From Mucilaginibacter pankratovii (GTDB lineage Bacteria > Bacteroidota > Bacteroidia > Sphingobacteriales > Sphingobacteriaceae): a stretch of 64,000 nt of DNA. The notes under the pieces were generated by a model that had not been told where the DNA came from, searched no databases, and was given only the letters and a program-made list of their open reading frames with translations. Positions 35,481 through 45,600 of this stretch are shown piece by piece. The stretch is from positions 550,110-614,109 of the forward strand of contig NZ_JACWMY010000003.1 of assembly GCF_014773265.1 (NCBI RefSeq), written 5' to 3'. Within the stretch, counting starts at the first letter, position 1; each line of letters begins with the position of its first letter. Both the position numbers and the translations under genes were made by a program.

Positions 35481-36821
35481 TCAAATCCCTGTTCCATCCG
35501 TATGGTAAGAAACGGTCGGATTAGATGCATTTGATTTAATGGTAATTGGCGAATCAAAGTAACCTTTACTGGTCGGCTTAAAACTTAGGACCACGTCTAC
35601 ACTGCTATTTGCCGGAACTGTAACTGTCTGCTGTGATATTGAAAACGGTGAATTAACTCCAATTCCTGATACTTTTATAGGTGCCGCTCCTAAATTAACT
35701 AATGGCAATGTTATAAATTTGCTTGTATTTGTCGATACATTGCCAAAACTTGTAACTGTTCCATTTTTTATAATCAATTGACCTGTAGGGATATTTTGGG
35801 GATTTGCTGTGACAACAAGCATACACATTTGCCCCGCATTTGGGCCTGAATTAATAGTGCCGGCCAAAGTCAGGCTTTTAAAGGTATCTCCCTGAGAAAT
35901 TAGTGATTGCTGAATGTTATTCAGATCCCAGTTTATGGCCGTCGCATCACTGAATAAAGTTACGCCCTGATCCAGTTTAAATACGCTGACGCTGTACCCT
36001 ACTGCGCCAATATCTACCACATTGTTTAGATTGTTACGCAGCGCTGTTGACATTGGTACCCGCGCAATCACCCTTTTAGCAATCACTTTAGCAGTAGAAA
36101 CCGTGATAGCGTCGACAAGTGTTGTAAAAAAAACTGGGCAAGCAATTTCAGCTGTTGGCGGATCGGCACAGCCAATTCCCGAAACCGTTAAAACAGATTT
36201 AGTTACCGGATTGCTTATAGCATCATTCAGGATATCCTGACCCAGCGAATTGACTAAGTATGCTGCGGTGTTTATGTCAAACTTGGCAAAATTTTGCGCC
36301 CTGATTCCCAAAACCAATTGTGCCTGACTAATAGATTCTGGCGAGGCTATATTTAGTACCATCGACGCATGGCGCAGGTAATTGAAACTGGTATTTTTAT
36401 AAACCGATACAGTGCTTGTCCGAGAATTGCCCCCGCTAAGATTAAAACGGAACATATAAAAGCCAGAAGTTAAAAAGGTTGGCACTTTGCTTACATAGTC
36501 GAGCATGCCTTGCGCATTAGCCCTAACCGTAGTGCAGTAACCTAAAACCGGGTCCTCGACACCAACTAACGCGTTAGGCACAACTACATTGCCTGATTTA
36601 ACCACCAAGTGATGAATAAAGCTTTGACCGGTAGTGAGCGCCTTTGCCGACGACAGAGTGACGGTTAACGTAGGTGCAGCGGTTTGAGTAAGCAGCGTGC
36701 TATTAACTGATGATAGATTTATTAAAGAATCCACCGGTTTCACGGTTGGTTCGGTTGTTTTTTTGCAACCATAACCCGCAACCAGCGCAATAATGATCAG
36801 CCATTTCAATACAGATTTCAT
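35481..36821 (-). CDS. Lipoprotein with C-terminal choice-of-anchor D (ASPM/Hydin-like) domain
   Basis: 446 residues with a lipoprotein signal (MKSVLKWLIIIALVAGYGC). An Ig-like segment lies at about 50-140 (LTVTLSSAKALTTGQSFIHH, then VVVPNALVGVEDPVLGYCTT). A central region contains three Cys (GIGCADPPTAEIAC). The C-terminal ~95 residues are a choice-of-anchor D/Hydin-like beta sandwich (FGNVSTNTSKFITLPLVNLG, ANSSVDVVLSFKPTSKGYF). It is expected on the outer membrane or cell surface; the ligand is unknown. It stands alone, divergent from the next gene, inside the segment bounded by the inverted composite repeats. Confidence 0.75.
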   Translation of the reverse strand: MKSVLKWLIIIALVAGYGCKKTTEPTVKPVDSLINLSSVNSTLLTQTAAPTLTVTLSSAKALTTGQSFIHHLVVKSGNVVVPNALVGVEDPVLGYCTTVRANAQGMLDYVSKVPTFLTSGFYMFRFNLSGGNSRTSTVSVYKNTSFNYLRHASMVLNIASPESISQAQLVLGIRAQNFAKFDINTAAYLVNSLGQDILNDAISNPVTKSVLTVSGIGCADPPTAEIACPVFFTTLVDAITVSTAKVIAKRVIARVPMSTALRNNLNNVVDIGAVGYSVSVFKLDQGVTLFSDATAINWDLNNIQQSLISQGDTFKSLTLAGTINSGPNAGQMCMLVVTANPQNIPTGQLIIKNGTVTSFGNVSTNTSKFITLPLVNLGAAPIKVSGIGVNSPFSISQQTVTVPANSSVDVVLSFKPTSKGYFDSPITIKSNASNPTVSYHTDGTGI

Positions 36822-36925
36822 ATCAATTGATTTAAATTAATTGTACTGCTAATTTACTGATTTAATGATTGTTAGTTATATCAAATTATCCCGATATTGC
36901 GAAATAATTTACGAATCGTAAAAAA

Positions 36926-37831
36926 ATGGATATTAACGAACACTACCGGATTGCCAAGACTTGGAAATACAGTACGGATACCATATCATTAATAAATGAT
37001 GAGATCAAACGGTATTATAATAATTTGAACGAAGGCAGGACGCATAAAGACCGTTTCAAAAGATTTAATAATAGTAAAACGTTCAATGAGCTGCATGTCC
37101 ATTTACAGAATAAAAGTGGATTCAGCTTTGCGGAATTGCCGAATCCTCGCTGGCTTCAAGATTTTTACAACAATCAGAAAAATGGGACCGCCTTAAAAAC
37201 AAAGTGGGTCGATGCAATTCTGAAAAGTTTTGATTTAAAATACGATCCGGCCACAGGGTCCTTAAAGAAAGGAAAAAGCAGCGTACCTAAACGCAGTGAT
37301 CTCCATAAAGAACGCTCCGAAATCATTAACTATATAACCCACAAATCCCGCAAATCAGAAGAATTGATTGATTTTGTCGGATGTTACAAATACTTTGCGG
37401 GTGCGAGGCGCATAAATACACGATTTGATTATATATACGAACACGAATTGGAGATATATGTTGACGGTAAAGTGGAAATTCGTAATCCTTTTAATAAACA
37501 CATTTATCTTGGTACAGCGGTCGTGATGACAAATTCATGTCTGCAAATTATATCCTATAATTTTGATAATATGTTATTAGATGGTATAGGTAATTTATTG
37601 ACCTTTAAGATCAATAAATACGCTCGTCAGGCGGAATTAATTCCCGGCGTGGGCCTTACTTTCGATTCCGGACATCAACCCATTGCTACGCATGTGCTTT
37701 TAGTTAATAATTTGACGCTAACAAAGCGATCTCCTCTTATTCGTGAATACTTTGACACTTTAGCCGAGCAATTGCGCATGTATGCCCCATCACTTGATGA
37801 AGTAGAGACATTAGTGAATAAATATTTTTGA
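36926..37831 (+). CDS. Hypothetical protein of unknown family
   Basis: 301 residues, soluble, basic, no signal peptide or membrane helix. The N-terminal ~110 residues are charged and helical (KRYYNNLNEGRTHKDRFKRF); the rest is beta-rich (YEHELEIYVDGKVEIRNPF, then GLTFDSGHQPIATHVLLV) and ends in a helix. I do not recognise it. The two-part build, a helical charged head and a globular beta domain, recalls regulators or sensors in mobile regions, but no function is proposed. AT-rich composition and position inside the inverted-repeat segment suggest acquisition. The ATG at 36926 follows GTAAAAAA, with no Shine-Dalgarno site. Confidence 0.65.
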   Translation: MDINEHYRIAKTWKYSTDTISLINDEIKRYYNNLNEGRTHKDRFKRFNNSKTFNELHVHLQNKSGFSFAELPNPRWLQDFYNNQKNGTALKTKWVDAILKSFDLKYDPATGSLKKGKSSVPKRSDLHKERSEIINYITHKSRKSEELIDFVGCYKYFAGARRINTRFDYIYEHELEIYVDGKVEIRNPFNKHIYLGTAVVMTNSCLQIISYNFDNMLLDGIGNLLTFKINKYARQAELIPGVGLTFDSGHQPIATHVLLVNNLTLTKRSPLIREYFDTLAEQLRMYAPSLDEVETLVNKYF

Positions 37832-38010
37832 AAGATTGATAGCATTATGTGAATTTTTAGGGTCACATATACTTATTGCTGATGCCTTCTTCATGATTTT
37901 TGGGGAGGCTTGCTGGTTCGAGGACAACCTCAGGAAAGGAAGACCCCAAAGAAAATCGTTAATCATCTTTAGGATAGTTTTTAAGACTGTATAATCTTTT
38001 GTTTCTTTTT

Positions 38011-38036
38011 CTACTTTTCTTTACAAAGAAAAGTAG
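38011..38036. repeat. Palindrome CTACTTTTCTTT/AAAGAAAAGTAG, right copy
   Basis: Perfect 12-bp arms (38011-38022, 38025-38036) around AC, identical to those at 35341-35366, preceded by GTTTCTTTTT. Not followed by a T-run, so a repeat and not a terminator. Confidence 0.75.
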
Positions 38037-38116
38037 CTCGCCAAATATTAATCGTGGCAAAGCGCGAAAGTCGTTATTGCCTTTGCAGCGCCGAGTTACT
38101 TATTGTATTTCAACTG

Positions 38117-38169
38117 GCCAAGGTCGTAAATCGTCTAAAAAACGGCTCGATATCTTCCCATACGGCTTA
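38117..38169 (+). repeat. Right arm of the inverted composite repeat (tRNA-end-like tail)
   Basis: GTCGTAAATCGTCTAAAAAA then CGGCTCGATATCTTCCC and ATACGGCTTA, matching the reverse complement of 35210-35265 with a few substitutions and indels. Order on this side is palindrome then tail; on the left side it is the mirror image. Confidence 0.6.
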
Positions 38170-38602
38170 ACAGCGACAGAATTGCGTGAATCGACTTTTG
38201 TGTTGAGTACCGCCACGTTGTCGATACAGAAATCGTAATTTTTTTTGTGATACGCTAACCAAATGTCGACTTTGTTAATGTGCCTACATTTTTGCATGGC
38301 TGCATTGTATACCTAATTAGTTGAGCCATATTAAAGTTTAGAAGAAAATTCATAAAAAAGTGTGATAGCTATTGTTTTATTAAAATAAGTATATTTATAT
38401 TTATCTCAATAAATCTAAACCTTTATCATATAATTATGAACCACCCCTGCACTTTGCCACAGCCCCGGTTTTTATCTTTTTTAAATTACAATTACAGGTC
38501 TTGTATTTGATTTACAAGCTCGTTATCGTAATTATTTGCCGCTAAGTTCCAGCAGGCAATTGTTCGTTATGACCTTTTTCGATCATCCCTAATTATTATC
38601 AT
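38170..38602. other. Upstream region of the second RHS module
   Basis: No gene supported in 37832-38602 apart from the repeats listed. AT-rich DNA between 38300 and 38450 probably holds the promoter of module 2, but no clear box was identified. Confidence 0.3.
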
Positions 38603-41600
38603 ATGTATAAAGCTATCGCTGCGTCTATTTTTTCGTTTTTCTTTTTATTTATTTTAAATGCAAATGCCCAAGTTACGGTAAATAATTTAACTGGTGCCGG
38701 GTATGCCCAAATACCGGTATACACGCTAAGCAGCGGCCAGGTTGGTGTTCCGGTAGCATTGGCATACAGCACTACGGGAGTGCGCCCAAAAGATGTAGAG
38801 GGTACAGCAGGCATTGGCTGGAACGTCCAGGCTGGTGGCCAAATCACCAGGCAATTGCGTAGTATCCCCGACGATGTTGTTTATGATAATGGCACAGGCG
38901 GCACTACGCAGTATGGCTGGATGAATTATACCTGGGGAACGCTTATCAGTGGTTTTTCTCCTGCCAATGACAACAATTTCGCAACCTGCCCGGACGAAGC
39001 AACTGACATCAGCTACATTAATACCAACCTCCCTTCAAATAATGTAGATAAAGAACCGGATATTTTCAATGTAAGTGCGCCCGGGTTATCTTGCCAGCTT
39101 GTTTATGATAAGGCATCCTCTCAGTTTAAACTCATAAGCTACCAGGATTTAATAATCAGTTATACTACTGTGGGAGGGGCTGGGCATGACGCTACTTTGA
39201 TTGCCTCATTTACAATTACCAACGACAGGGGTATTAAATATGTGTTTGGAGCCCCGGAAAGTGTGACTCAAAAAACATTGCCTACCGATTATGGCAGCCA
39301 TGCTTTTTTTACGACCAAATACAATAATTTCATCAATGGTATCACATACAATAGCAGTTGGCAATTAACATCCATCACTGACCCAAATGGTAACGGTGTG
39401 CAGCTGAATTATACTGCGGTTCCCGTTAGAAACAGTACTGACAAAATTATATTGTACCTATCTGGTTCAGATACGCAAAAACTCCAATACCTTGTGCAAC
39501 GCGCCGTAACCTCCCAGGAACTTAGCAGCATCAATACCTTCAATGTTACTACAACCACAACCGGCTTAACTTTTACCAGGACTACCGTAAATTCGGGCCA
39601 GACTATAATAACCGGTATAAGCGGCTTAGGGCACAGTTACCAGTTAAATTATTCTACTGTGAATTCAACTCCCGGCGGGTATTACCGGTCTTTCCTCCGC
39701 AGTTTTACCGAACCTGGCTGTAGTACGCCAATCAAATACACCTTCACATACGGGGGCGAGACGCTTTCCAGCGGTAACTACACAACTGCCCTTCCCGATT
39801 CCACTACTAAAAAGCTGGATTACTGGGGTTATTTCACAAATACCACCTCTTCAACGCTTATTCCAAAGGTTTGGGTAAACCCATTTAACTCGGGTTATCC
39901 CCGGTATTCGATTTATAACCCGGCAACAAGCGCGGGGGGGTATGTATATTCCACTACGCTGGGTAATAATAGGACCCCGGTTTCCCCAAGCGCCGGCGTT
40001 TCTGTAGGATGCCTGGCCACTATCACAAATGTTATGGGGGGCGTAACCTCTATGGAATATGAACCAAATACTTATTACGATCTGCCCTCTGGCCAAAGCG
40101 TTATAGGGGGCGGACTCCGCGTAAAATCCATAACAAATAATGATGGCATTAACACGGTAAATAACATTGTTACCAGTTATACCTACCTTAATTCCTCGGG
40201 CGCTACAAGCGGAAAGCCCATATCCCTTCCCGCCTATGCCTTTACCCTCCCGTCTACTTCGTCATTAACCGGCCAGTCGCTATGGGATTATATTACGGTA
40301 CTTTCAGAAACAGATCTGTCCGAAGAAGACCATACCATTATGTATACCGATGTAAGAGTATATAAAACCAATGCAGGCAGTACGCTGTATTCATATTACG
40401 TGCCTGCAACCTATTGGGACCTTAGTTCGTCGGCTATCTGCACCGGGTGCAGCACCACCGAGTGGGCGCCAACTACTGCTTATACCGCAAGAAATAGTTG
40501 TACTACCGCCAACTGGAATGTAAAAAATGACATGTGGGCATACCCTTTTGCCCCAAATGCCAATTTCGACTTTGAAAGAGGTTTACTTGGGGGTGTAACT
40601 ACTTTTAACGGCGCCGGTGCGGTGGTAAGCACCGTTTACTACAGTTATACCCGCTCTTATACGCCTACTGCTATTTGGGCGTACAAAGAAGACGATATGG
40701 CATTCGGTAGTTTATCGGTTAAAGCATACAGCAAGTATCCCGTTTATTTTAACACCAGCGAACTGGTTGCACAAGAAGTAAGCAAGAATTACGATTCGCC
40801 TACTGTATTTCAAACAAACACTACAAATTATACTTATGGCACTAACCATAAATTACTTAAGCAAAAGCAGTCCACCAACAGCGATGGCAGTGTAGTGGCA
40901 ACTAATTACACCTACGTAAAAGATTATACAACCTCGGCATCCGGGTCTAATGCTTACGTTAACGCGCTCTACAATTTAAAACAGCCGTCGCTCAACATGA
41001 ATTTGCCGGTAGAAACCTACCAAACTGTAGCTAAAGGCGGTACTACGGTAGTAACCGGGGGATCGTTGAGCCTTTACAGTGCTTTCACATTAGGCAGCAA
41101 CACCCGTTACTTGCCGGTTCGGCAAATGCAATTGGTACAGCCCGATGGCCTTGCTTTAGCTTCCTTTACACCTTATGCCATTGTAGGCACAACGCCGCAA
41201 TCGTCAACGCCCGACAACCATTATTTTACTACTTTAAATATTACTAAATATGATAATTACGGCACGCCGGTAACCATGGACGATGCGAACAAGCGCATGA
41301 ACACAACAATTACTGACCATTTTTCGGGTAGCCCTGTCGCTGCATTCTCCAATGCCAAAGCCGGCGAGGTAGCTTTCAGCGATTTCGACAGCGACCCTTC
41401 ATCCCCGCCGCCAACTGCTTTTACCGTAAGTGGTTCAGGGGCATTTACAGCAGTAGGCAGCCATGCGGGAAATGCTTACGGACTTCCGGCAGCGACCAAA
41501 ACATTTACATCGCCTACCATCACAAAAAATACATCCACTTCAACCTACATTTTGTCGCTGTGGCTCAACAGCGCTAGTGGACCACAAATACTAAATGTCT

Positions 41601-42550
41601 CATTGAACGGCGGCGGCGCAGTTGGCAGGAGCTATACGGGTACAGGTGGCTGGCAATACGTTGAATTCAAGGTAGACGTTGCGGCTATGCCATCCACATT
41701 CACCATCAGTTTCACTTCGCCTACAATAAATATTACGGTTGATGATATACTATTCTACCCGGATGTTGCCGAAGTAAGCACCGTTACTTACGACCCTGTT
41801 TATCATTACAAGGTTGCCCAAACAAATACCAACGGTATATCCTCTTATTTTAATAACGACCAATGGGGCCGTGTGTTGTTTGCAATGGACCAGGATAAGA
41901 ATATTGTTCAGAAGAACACTTATTTCACACCTGCTGATATACAAAGTTTTACATCGTCAGTTATTAGCACTTCGGGGTCTTTTATTTCCGGGTCTCCTGT
42001 TTCCTTTAGTGTTTTCCCGGGGACCGCTTGCACAGCAGGCGGCGTAACGGTAGATTGGACTTTTGGCGATGGTACCAGTGCAACAGGTACAACCGGCTTA
42101 ATAAGCCCGAATCACACCTATGCATCCGCTGGCACATACTATGTTAATGCTACTGTTCACTCACCGCTTTTAGGCGATGTAATTCTTCCTCAAATCACGG
42201 TTACGGTGTATCCCGGCACTGTTGCGTTAAGTTATGCCTCTTACACATTTGGCAACGGCGATATTACTACGGTTTTATTTAAGATAGGTTCCACAATTAT
42301 GTATTCTTTCACCGGGGCGCAACTGAATACCGCAGTTGTTAACCAGGGAAATTACACTATCGTGGTACAGCTTAGTGGCGGTACCCACTACAACTCGGGC
42401 ACCGGGCTGGGTTACAACAGTGTTTCGTTGGAGGGTAGTTGTATCTCGGCTTGTTCCAGTTGGGTATCCAATAACACGTACACCTATAGCGCAAACATCA
42501 CTTCGTGTACTGCTTTAAGTTTCACAGTTTCACAGTTTGGCTGCGACTAA
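38603..42550 (+). CDS. SpvB-like RHS-associated protein with PKD domain (module 2, gene A)
   Basis: 1315 residues, signal peptide ending NANAQ. It parallels the protein at 22808-26806 throughout: VNNLTGAGYAQIPVYTLSSG, RPKDVEGTAGIGWN, LWDYITVLSE, a Cys-containing CTGCSTTEW segment, YDPVYHYKVAQTNTNGISSY, a PKD domain at about 1150-1195 (VDWTFGDGTSATGT, NHTYASAGTYYVNATV), and the Cys-rich tail with WVSNNTYTYSANI. It is followed 60 bp later by its RHS partner. The role is the same as proposed for module 1: a large secreted partner of an RHS shell (inference). Confidence 0.8.
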   Translation: MYKAIAASIFSFFFLFILNANAQVTVNNLTGAGYAQIPVYTLSSGQVGVPVALAYSTTGVRPKDVEGTAGIGWNVQAGGQITRQLRSIPDDVVYDNGTGGTTQYGWMNYTWGTLISGFSPANDNNFATCPDEATDISYINTNLPSNNVDKEPDIFNVSAPGLSCQLVYDKASSQFKLISYQDLIISYTTVGGAGHDATLIASFTITNDRGIKYVFGAPESVTQKTLPTDYGSHAFFTTKYNNFINGITYNSSWQLTSITDPNGNGVQLNYTAVPVRNSTDKIILYLSGSDTQKLQYLVQRAVTSQELSSINTFNVTTTTTGLTFTRTTVNSGQTIITGISGLGHSYQLNYSTVNSTPGGYYRSFLRSFTEPGCSTPIKYTFTYGGETLSSGNYTTALPDSTTKKLDYWGYFTNTTSSTLIPKVWVNPFNSGYPRYSIYNPATSAGGYVYSTTLGNNRTPVSPSAGVSVGCLATITNVMGGVTSMEYEPNTYYDLPSGQSVIGGGLRVKSITNNDGINTVNNIVTSYTYLNSSGATSGKPISLPAYAFTLPSTSSLTGQSLWDYITVLSETDLSEEDHTIMYTDVRVYKTNAGSTLYSYYVPATYWDLSSSAICTGCSTTEWAPTTAYTARNSCTTANWNVKNDMWAYPFAPNANFDFERGLLGGVTTFNGAGAVVSTVYYSYTRSYTPTAIWAYKEDDMAFGSLSVKAYSKYPVYFNTSELVAQEVSKNYDSPTVFQTNTTNYTYGTNHKLLKQKQSTNSDGSVVATNYTYVKDYTTSASGSNAYVNALYNLKQPSLNMNLPVETYQTVAKGGTTVVTGGSLSLYSAFTLGSNTRYLPVRQMQLVQPDGLALASFTPYAIVGTTPQSSTPDNHYFTTLNITKYDNYGTPVTMDDANKRMNTTITDHFSGSPVAAFSNAKAGEVAFSDFDSDPSSPPPTAFTVSGSGAFTAVGSHAGNAYGLPAATKTFTSPTITKNTSTSTYILSLWLNSASGPQILNVSLNGGGAVGRSYTGTGGWQYVEFKVDVAAMPSTFTISFTSPTINITVDDILFYPDVAEVSTVTYDPVYHYKVAQTNTNGISSYFNNDQWGRVLFAMDQDKNIVQKNTYFTPADIQSFTSSVISTSGSFISGSPVSFSVFPGTACTAGGVTVDWTFGDGTSATGTTGLISPNHTYASAGTYYVNATVHSPLLGDVILPQITVTVYPGTVALSYASYTFGNGDITTVLFKIGSTIMYSFTGAQLNTAVVNQGNYTIVVQLSGGTHYNSGTGLGYNSVSLEGSCISACSSWVSNNTYTYSANITSCTALSFTVSQFGCD

Positions 42551-42610
42551 TAGCTATCTGGTTGTTATGGAATTTATAATTGACTGATCATCGAATTAAA
42601 ACTTAAACCA

Positions 42611-45600
42611 ATGAAACTTAAAATATATGTACTTGTAAACCTGGCAGCAATGTTTTGCCTTACCCGGTATGCGTCTGCACAGCAGGGGTTTATCCAACAG
42701 GATAACATTAAAGTATCGGGCATCATTACGGATGCACAGACTTACCCGCTTACTACTACGCAAAAGCAAACCACCCGCAGCTATATAGACGGGTTGGGGC
42801 GCGCCATTCAAACACTTGGGGTACAGGCGAGCCCCGGTGGCAATGATATGATACAGCCTTTTGCCTATGATAATCTGGGCAGGCAAACCAAAAGCTACCT
42901 GCCCTATGCCGGGCTGAGCGGAGATGTTAAAGGCAGCTTCAGGACGAATGCATTGAGCACCGCTCAACCTAATTTTTATAACCAAACCAGCCAGTACCTA
43001 ATAGCCAAGGACGGTAGTCCGTTTACACAGCAGGTGTTTGAGGATAGTCCATTACAACGGTTATTAAAATCAGGCACGGTGGGCGATGGCTTCCAGGCGG
43101 TTGGAGGCACCGGCACGCAGTATTATAAAACAGTAAGCTACCGCCATAACTTAAGCGCAACAGACGGCAATATCCGGCTCTGGAATAACGATGGTACCTA
43201 TACCACAGGCAGCGTTTACACAGATAACCTGCTTACCGTTGTTGATGGCATAGACGAAGATGGCAAAGAAACGCTGACATTTACAGATATGGCAGGCAAA
43301 ACCATTTTGAAACGCCAAAAGCTTGGCGCTACCAACCTGGATACTTATTACATATACAATGCTGCCGGTATGCTAAGCTACACGGTGCCACCAAAAGCCA
43401 TTGAGCTGTTAAATGCAAACAGCAGCTATACGCTTGCTACTGCTCCGCTGAGTACCCTGGTATTTAAATTTGTTTACGATGGCCGTGGCCGCATTATTGC
43501 GAAAACGATACCCTCAAAAGGCACATCTTATATTGTTTACGACCCGCTGAATCGTCCGGTGCTTACCCAGGATGCAAATATGGCGGCAAGCAATAAGTGG
43601 GCTTACATTAAATACGATGTCAAGGGGAGGCCGGTATCGTCAGGTATTTACCAGGATAATACCACTTCGCCAACCTCTCATATCGGGCAGGTGAATATGC
43701 AGACCTACGTAAATACACTTACATCATCTTACAACACGGCCTGGTACGAAAGCCGTACCTCAACTTTAACCAACAACGGTTATTACACCAGTAATATTTT
43801 CCCGACAACTACCTGGGGCACACTAACAGCCCTGAGCTTCAACTACTACGACGATTACGACATGAACTTCGACAGTTCGCATGCGGATGACTTTAGTTAC
43901 GCAAACCAATCACTAACAGGCGAGATTGGCGCCACTACTGCAAAAATAAAGGGTGCGCCAACCATTACCTGCAAAGCAACTATTGGCGCTGCATTTACTA
44001 CGCCTAAGTGGCTGACTACCGTTGTTTTTTACGATAAGCGCGGCAACCCCATTCAGGTGCAAAGCAATAATCACGTGTATTATACTGATATGAATACGGT
44101 CACCGATACCAAAACCACCGTCCCCGATTTTACGGGCGTGCCGCAGGTAAGCAAAGTAACCAAGAGGACTGCTGCAAGCACGTATGTATCGACATACACC
44201 ACGCTTACTTACGACCATATGTACCGGTTAAAAACGGTTGGACAGGGTTATGGCACCACAGCCAGCACCCCAACGGCCAGCCCGGTGGCCGCTTATACTT
44301 ATAACGAATTGGGGCAAGCAATTAAAAAGGGACTGGGCTACTTAACAGCCAGCACCTGGCTGCAAAACCTGGATATGCGCTATAACATTCGCGGGCAATT
44401 GCTCACCATAAACAACAGCACCCTCACAAATGATAGCGGAGTAACCAATGGCGAAACTACCGACGTGTTTGGGATGGAGATGCTTTATGATAAAGTTGAT
44501 GCCGGGTTAACCAATACGGCTTCATTCAACGGTAAACTTACCGGCGTAAAATGGATGAGCAAGGATGGCGCATTAGCCAACAGCCGCGAACGGGGCTATA
44601 AATATACATACGACCAGCTTAACCGTTATAAGTCCGCAATTTATGGCGAACGTACAACGGCGGGCACGGGTACCTTTACCGCCAATGCAAATGCTTTTGA
44701 TGAAGTGGTAACATCCTACGACCTGGCGGGCAACATTATGGGGCTAACGCGAAACAGTGGTACAATGGGTGGCAGTACTTATACGGCTATTGATAATCTC
44801 ACTTATAGTTATGATACCAATAGCCCGAACAAACTGCTATCGGTAAGCGATGCTACAGGCAACGCTTTGGGGGTACCTACCGGGGGCAATACTTACCTTT
44901 ACGATACCAACGGCAACCTTACCAAAGACCTGAATAAAACCATCAGCCAGATAGATTACAACATACTAAACCGTACGGATAAGATAAGCTTTAGCACACC
45001 GTCAGGCCGGTATATCAATTATACCTACGATGCATCAGGGCAGCTTATCCGTAAACAGCAATACAATAGTTCTGCATTAGTAAAAACAACCGACTACGTA
45101 GACGGCTTTGTTTATGAAGATAATAACCTGTTATACTTCCCTATGCCGGAAGGCCGGGTACGCGTTTTGAGCGGCGTATTTACCCAGGAGTTTGTAGTTA
45201 CCGATCAGCAGGGCAACGCGCGCATAAGCTTCCAAAACAATAGCGGTGCGGTACAGGTAAAGCAGGAGAACAGCTACTATGGTTTCGGGATGGCGATGCT
45301 GACCAGCCCCGTATCGTCACCAGGTGTAACTGCCAACAAACGGCTTTACAATGGGGGAAGCGAATGGCAAAATGATTATACCAATTTGCCTGATTATTAT
45401 CAAACCTTTTACCGAAATTACGATGCTGCTCTAGGCAGGTGGGTAGCGGTAGACCCTGTGGCCGAATCGCAGGAAGATATGAGCCCTTACCAATATGCGG
45501 GCAATAATCCTATTATGTATAATGATCCGCTGGGAGATTTGCTGCCGCAGCCAGGATCTAAGGAAATACCAAATTGGGAAAATATGCCGAACTATTACAA

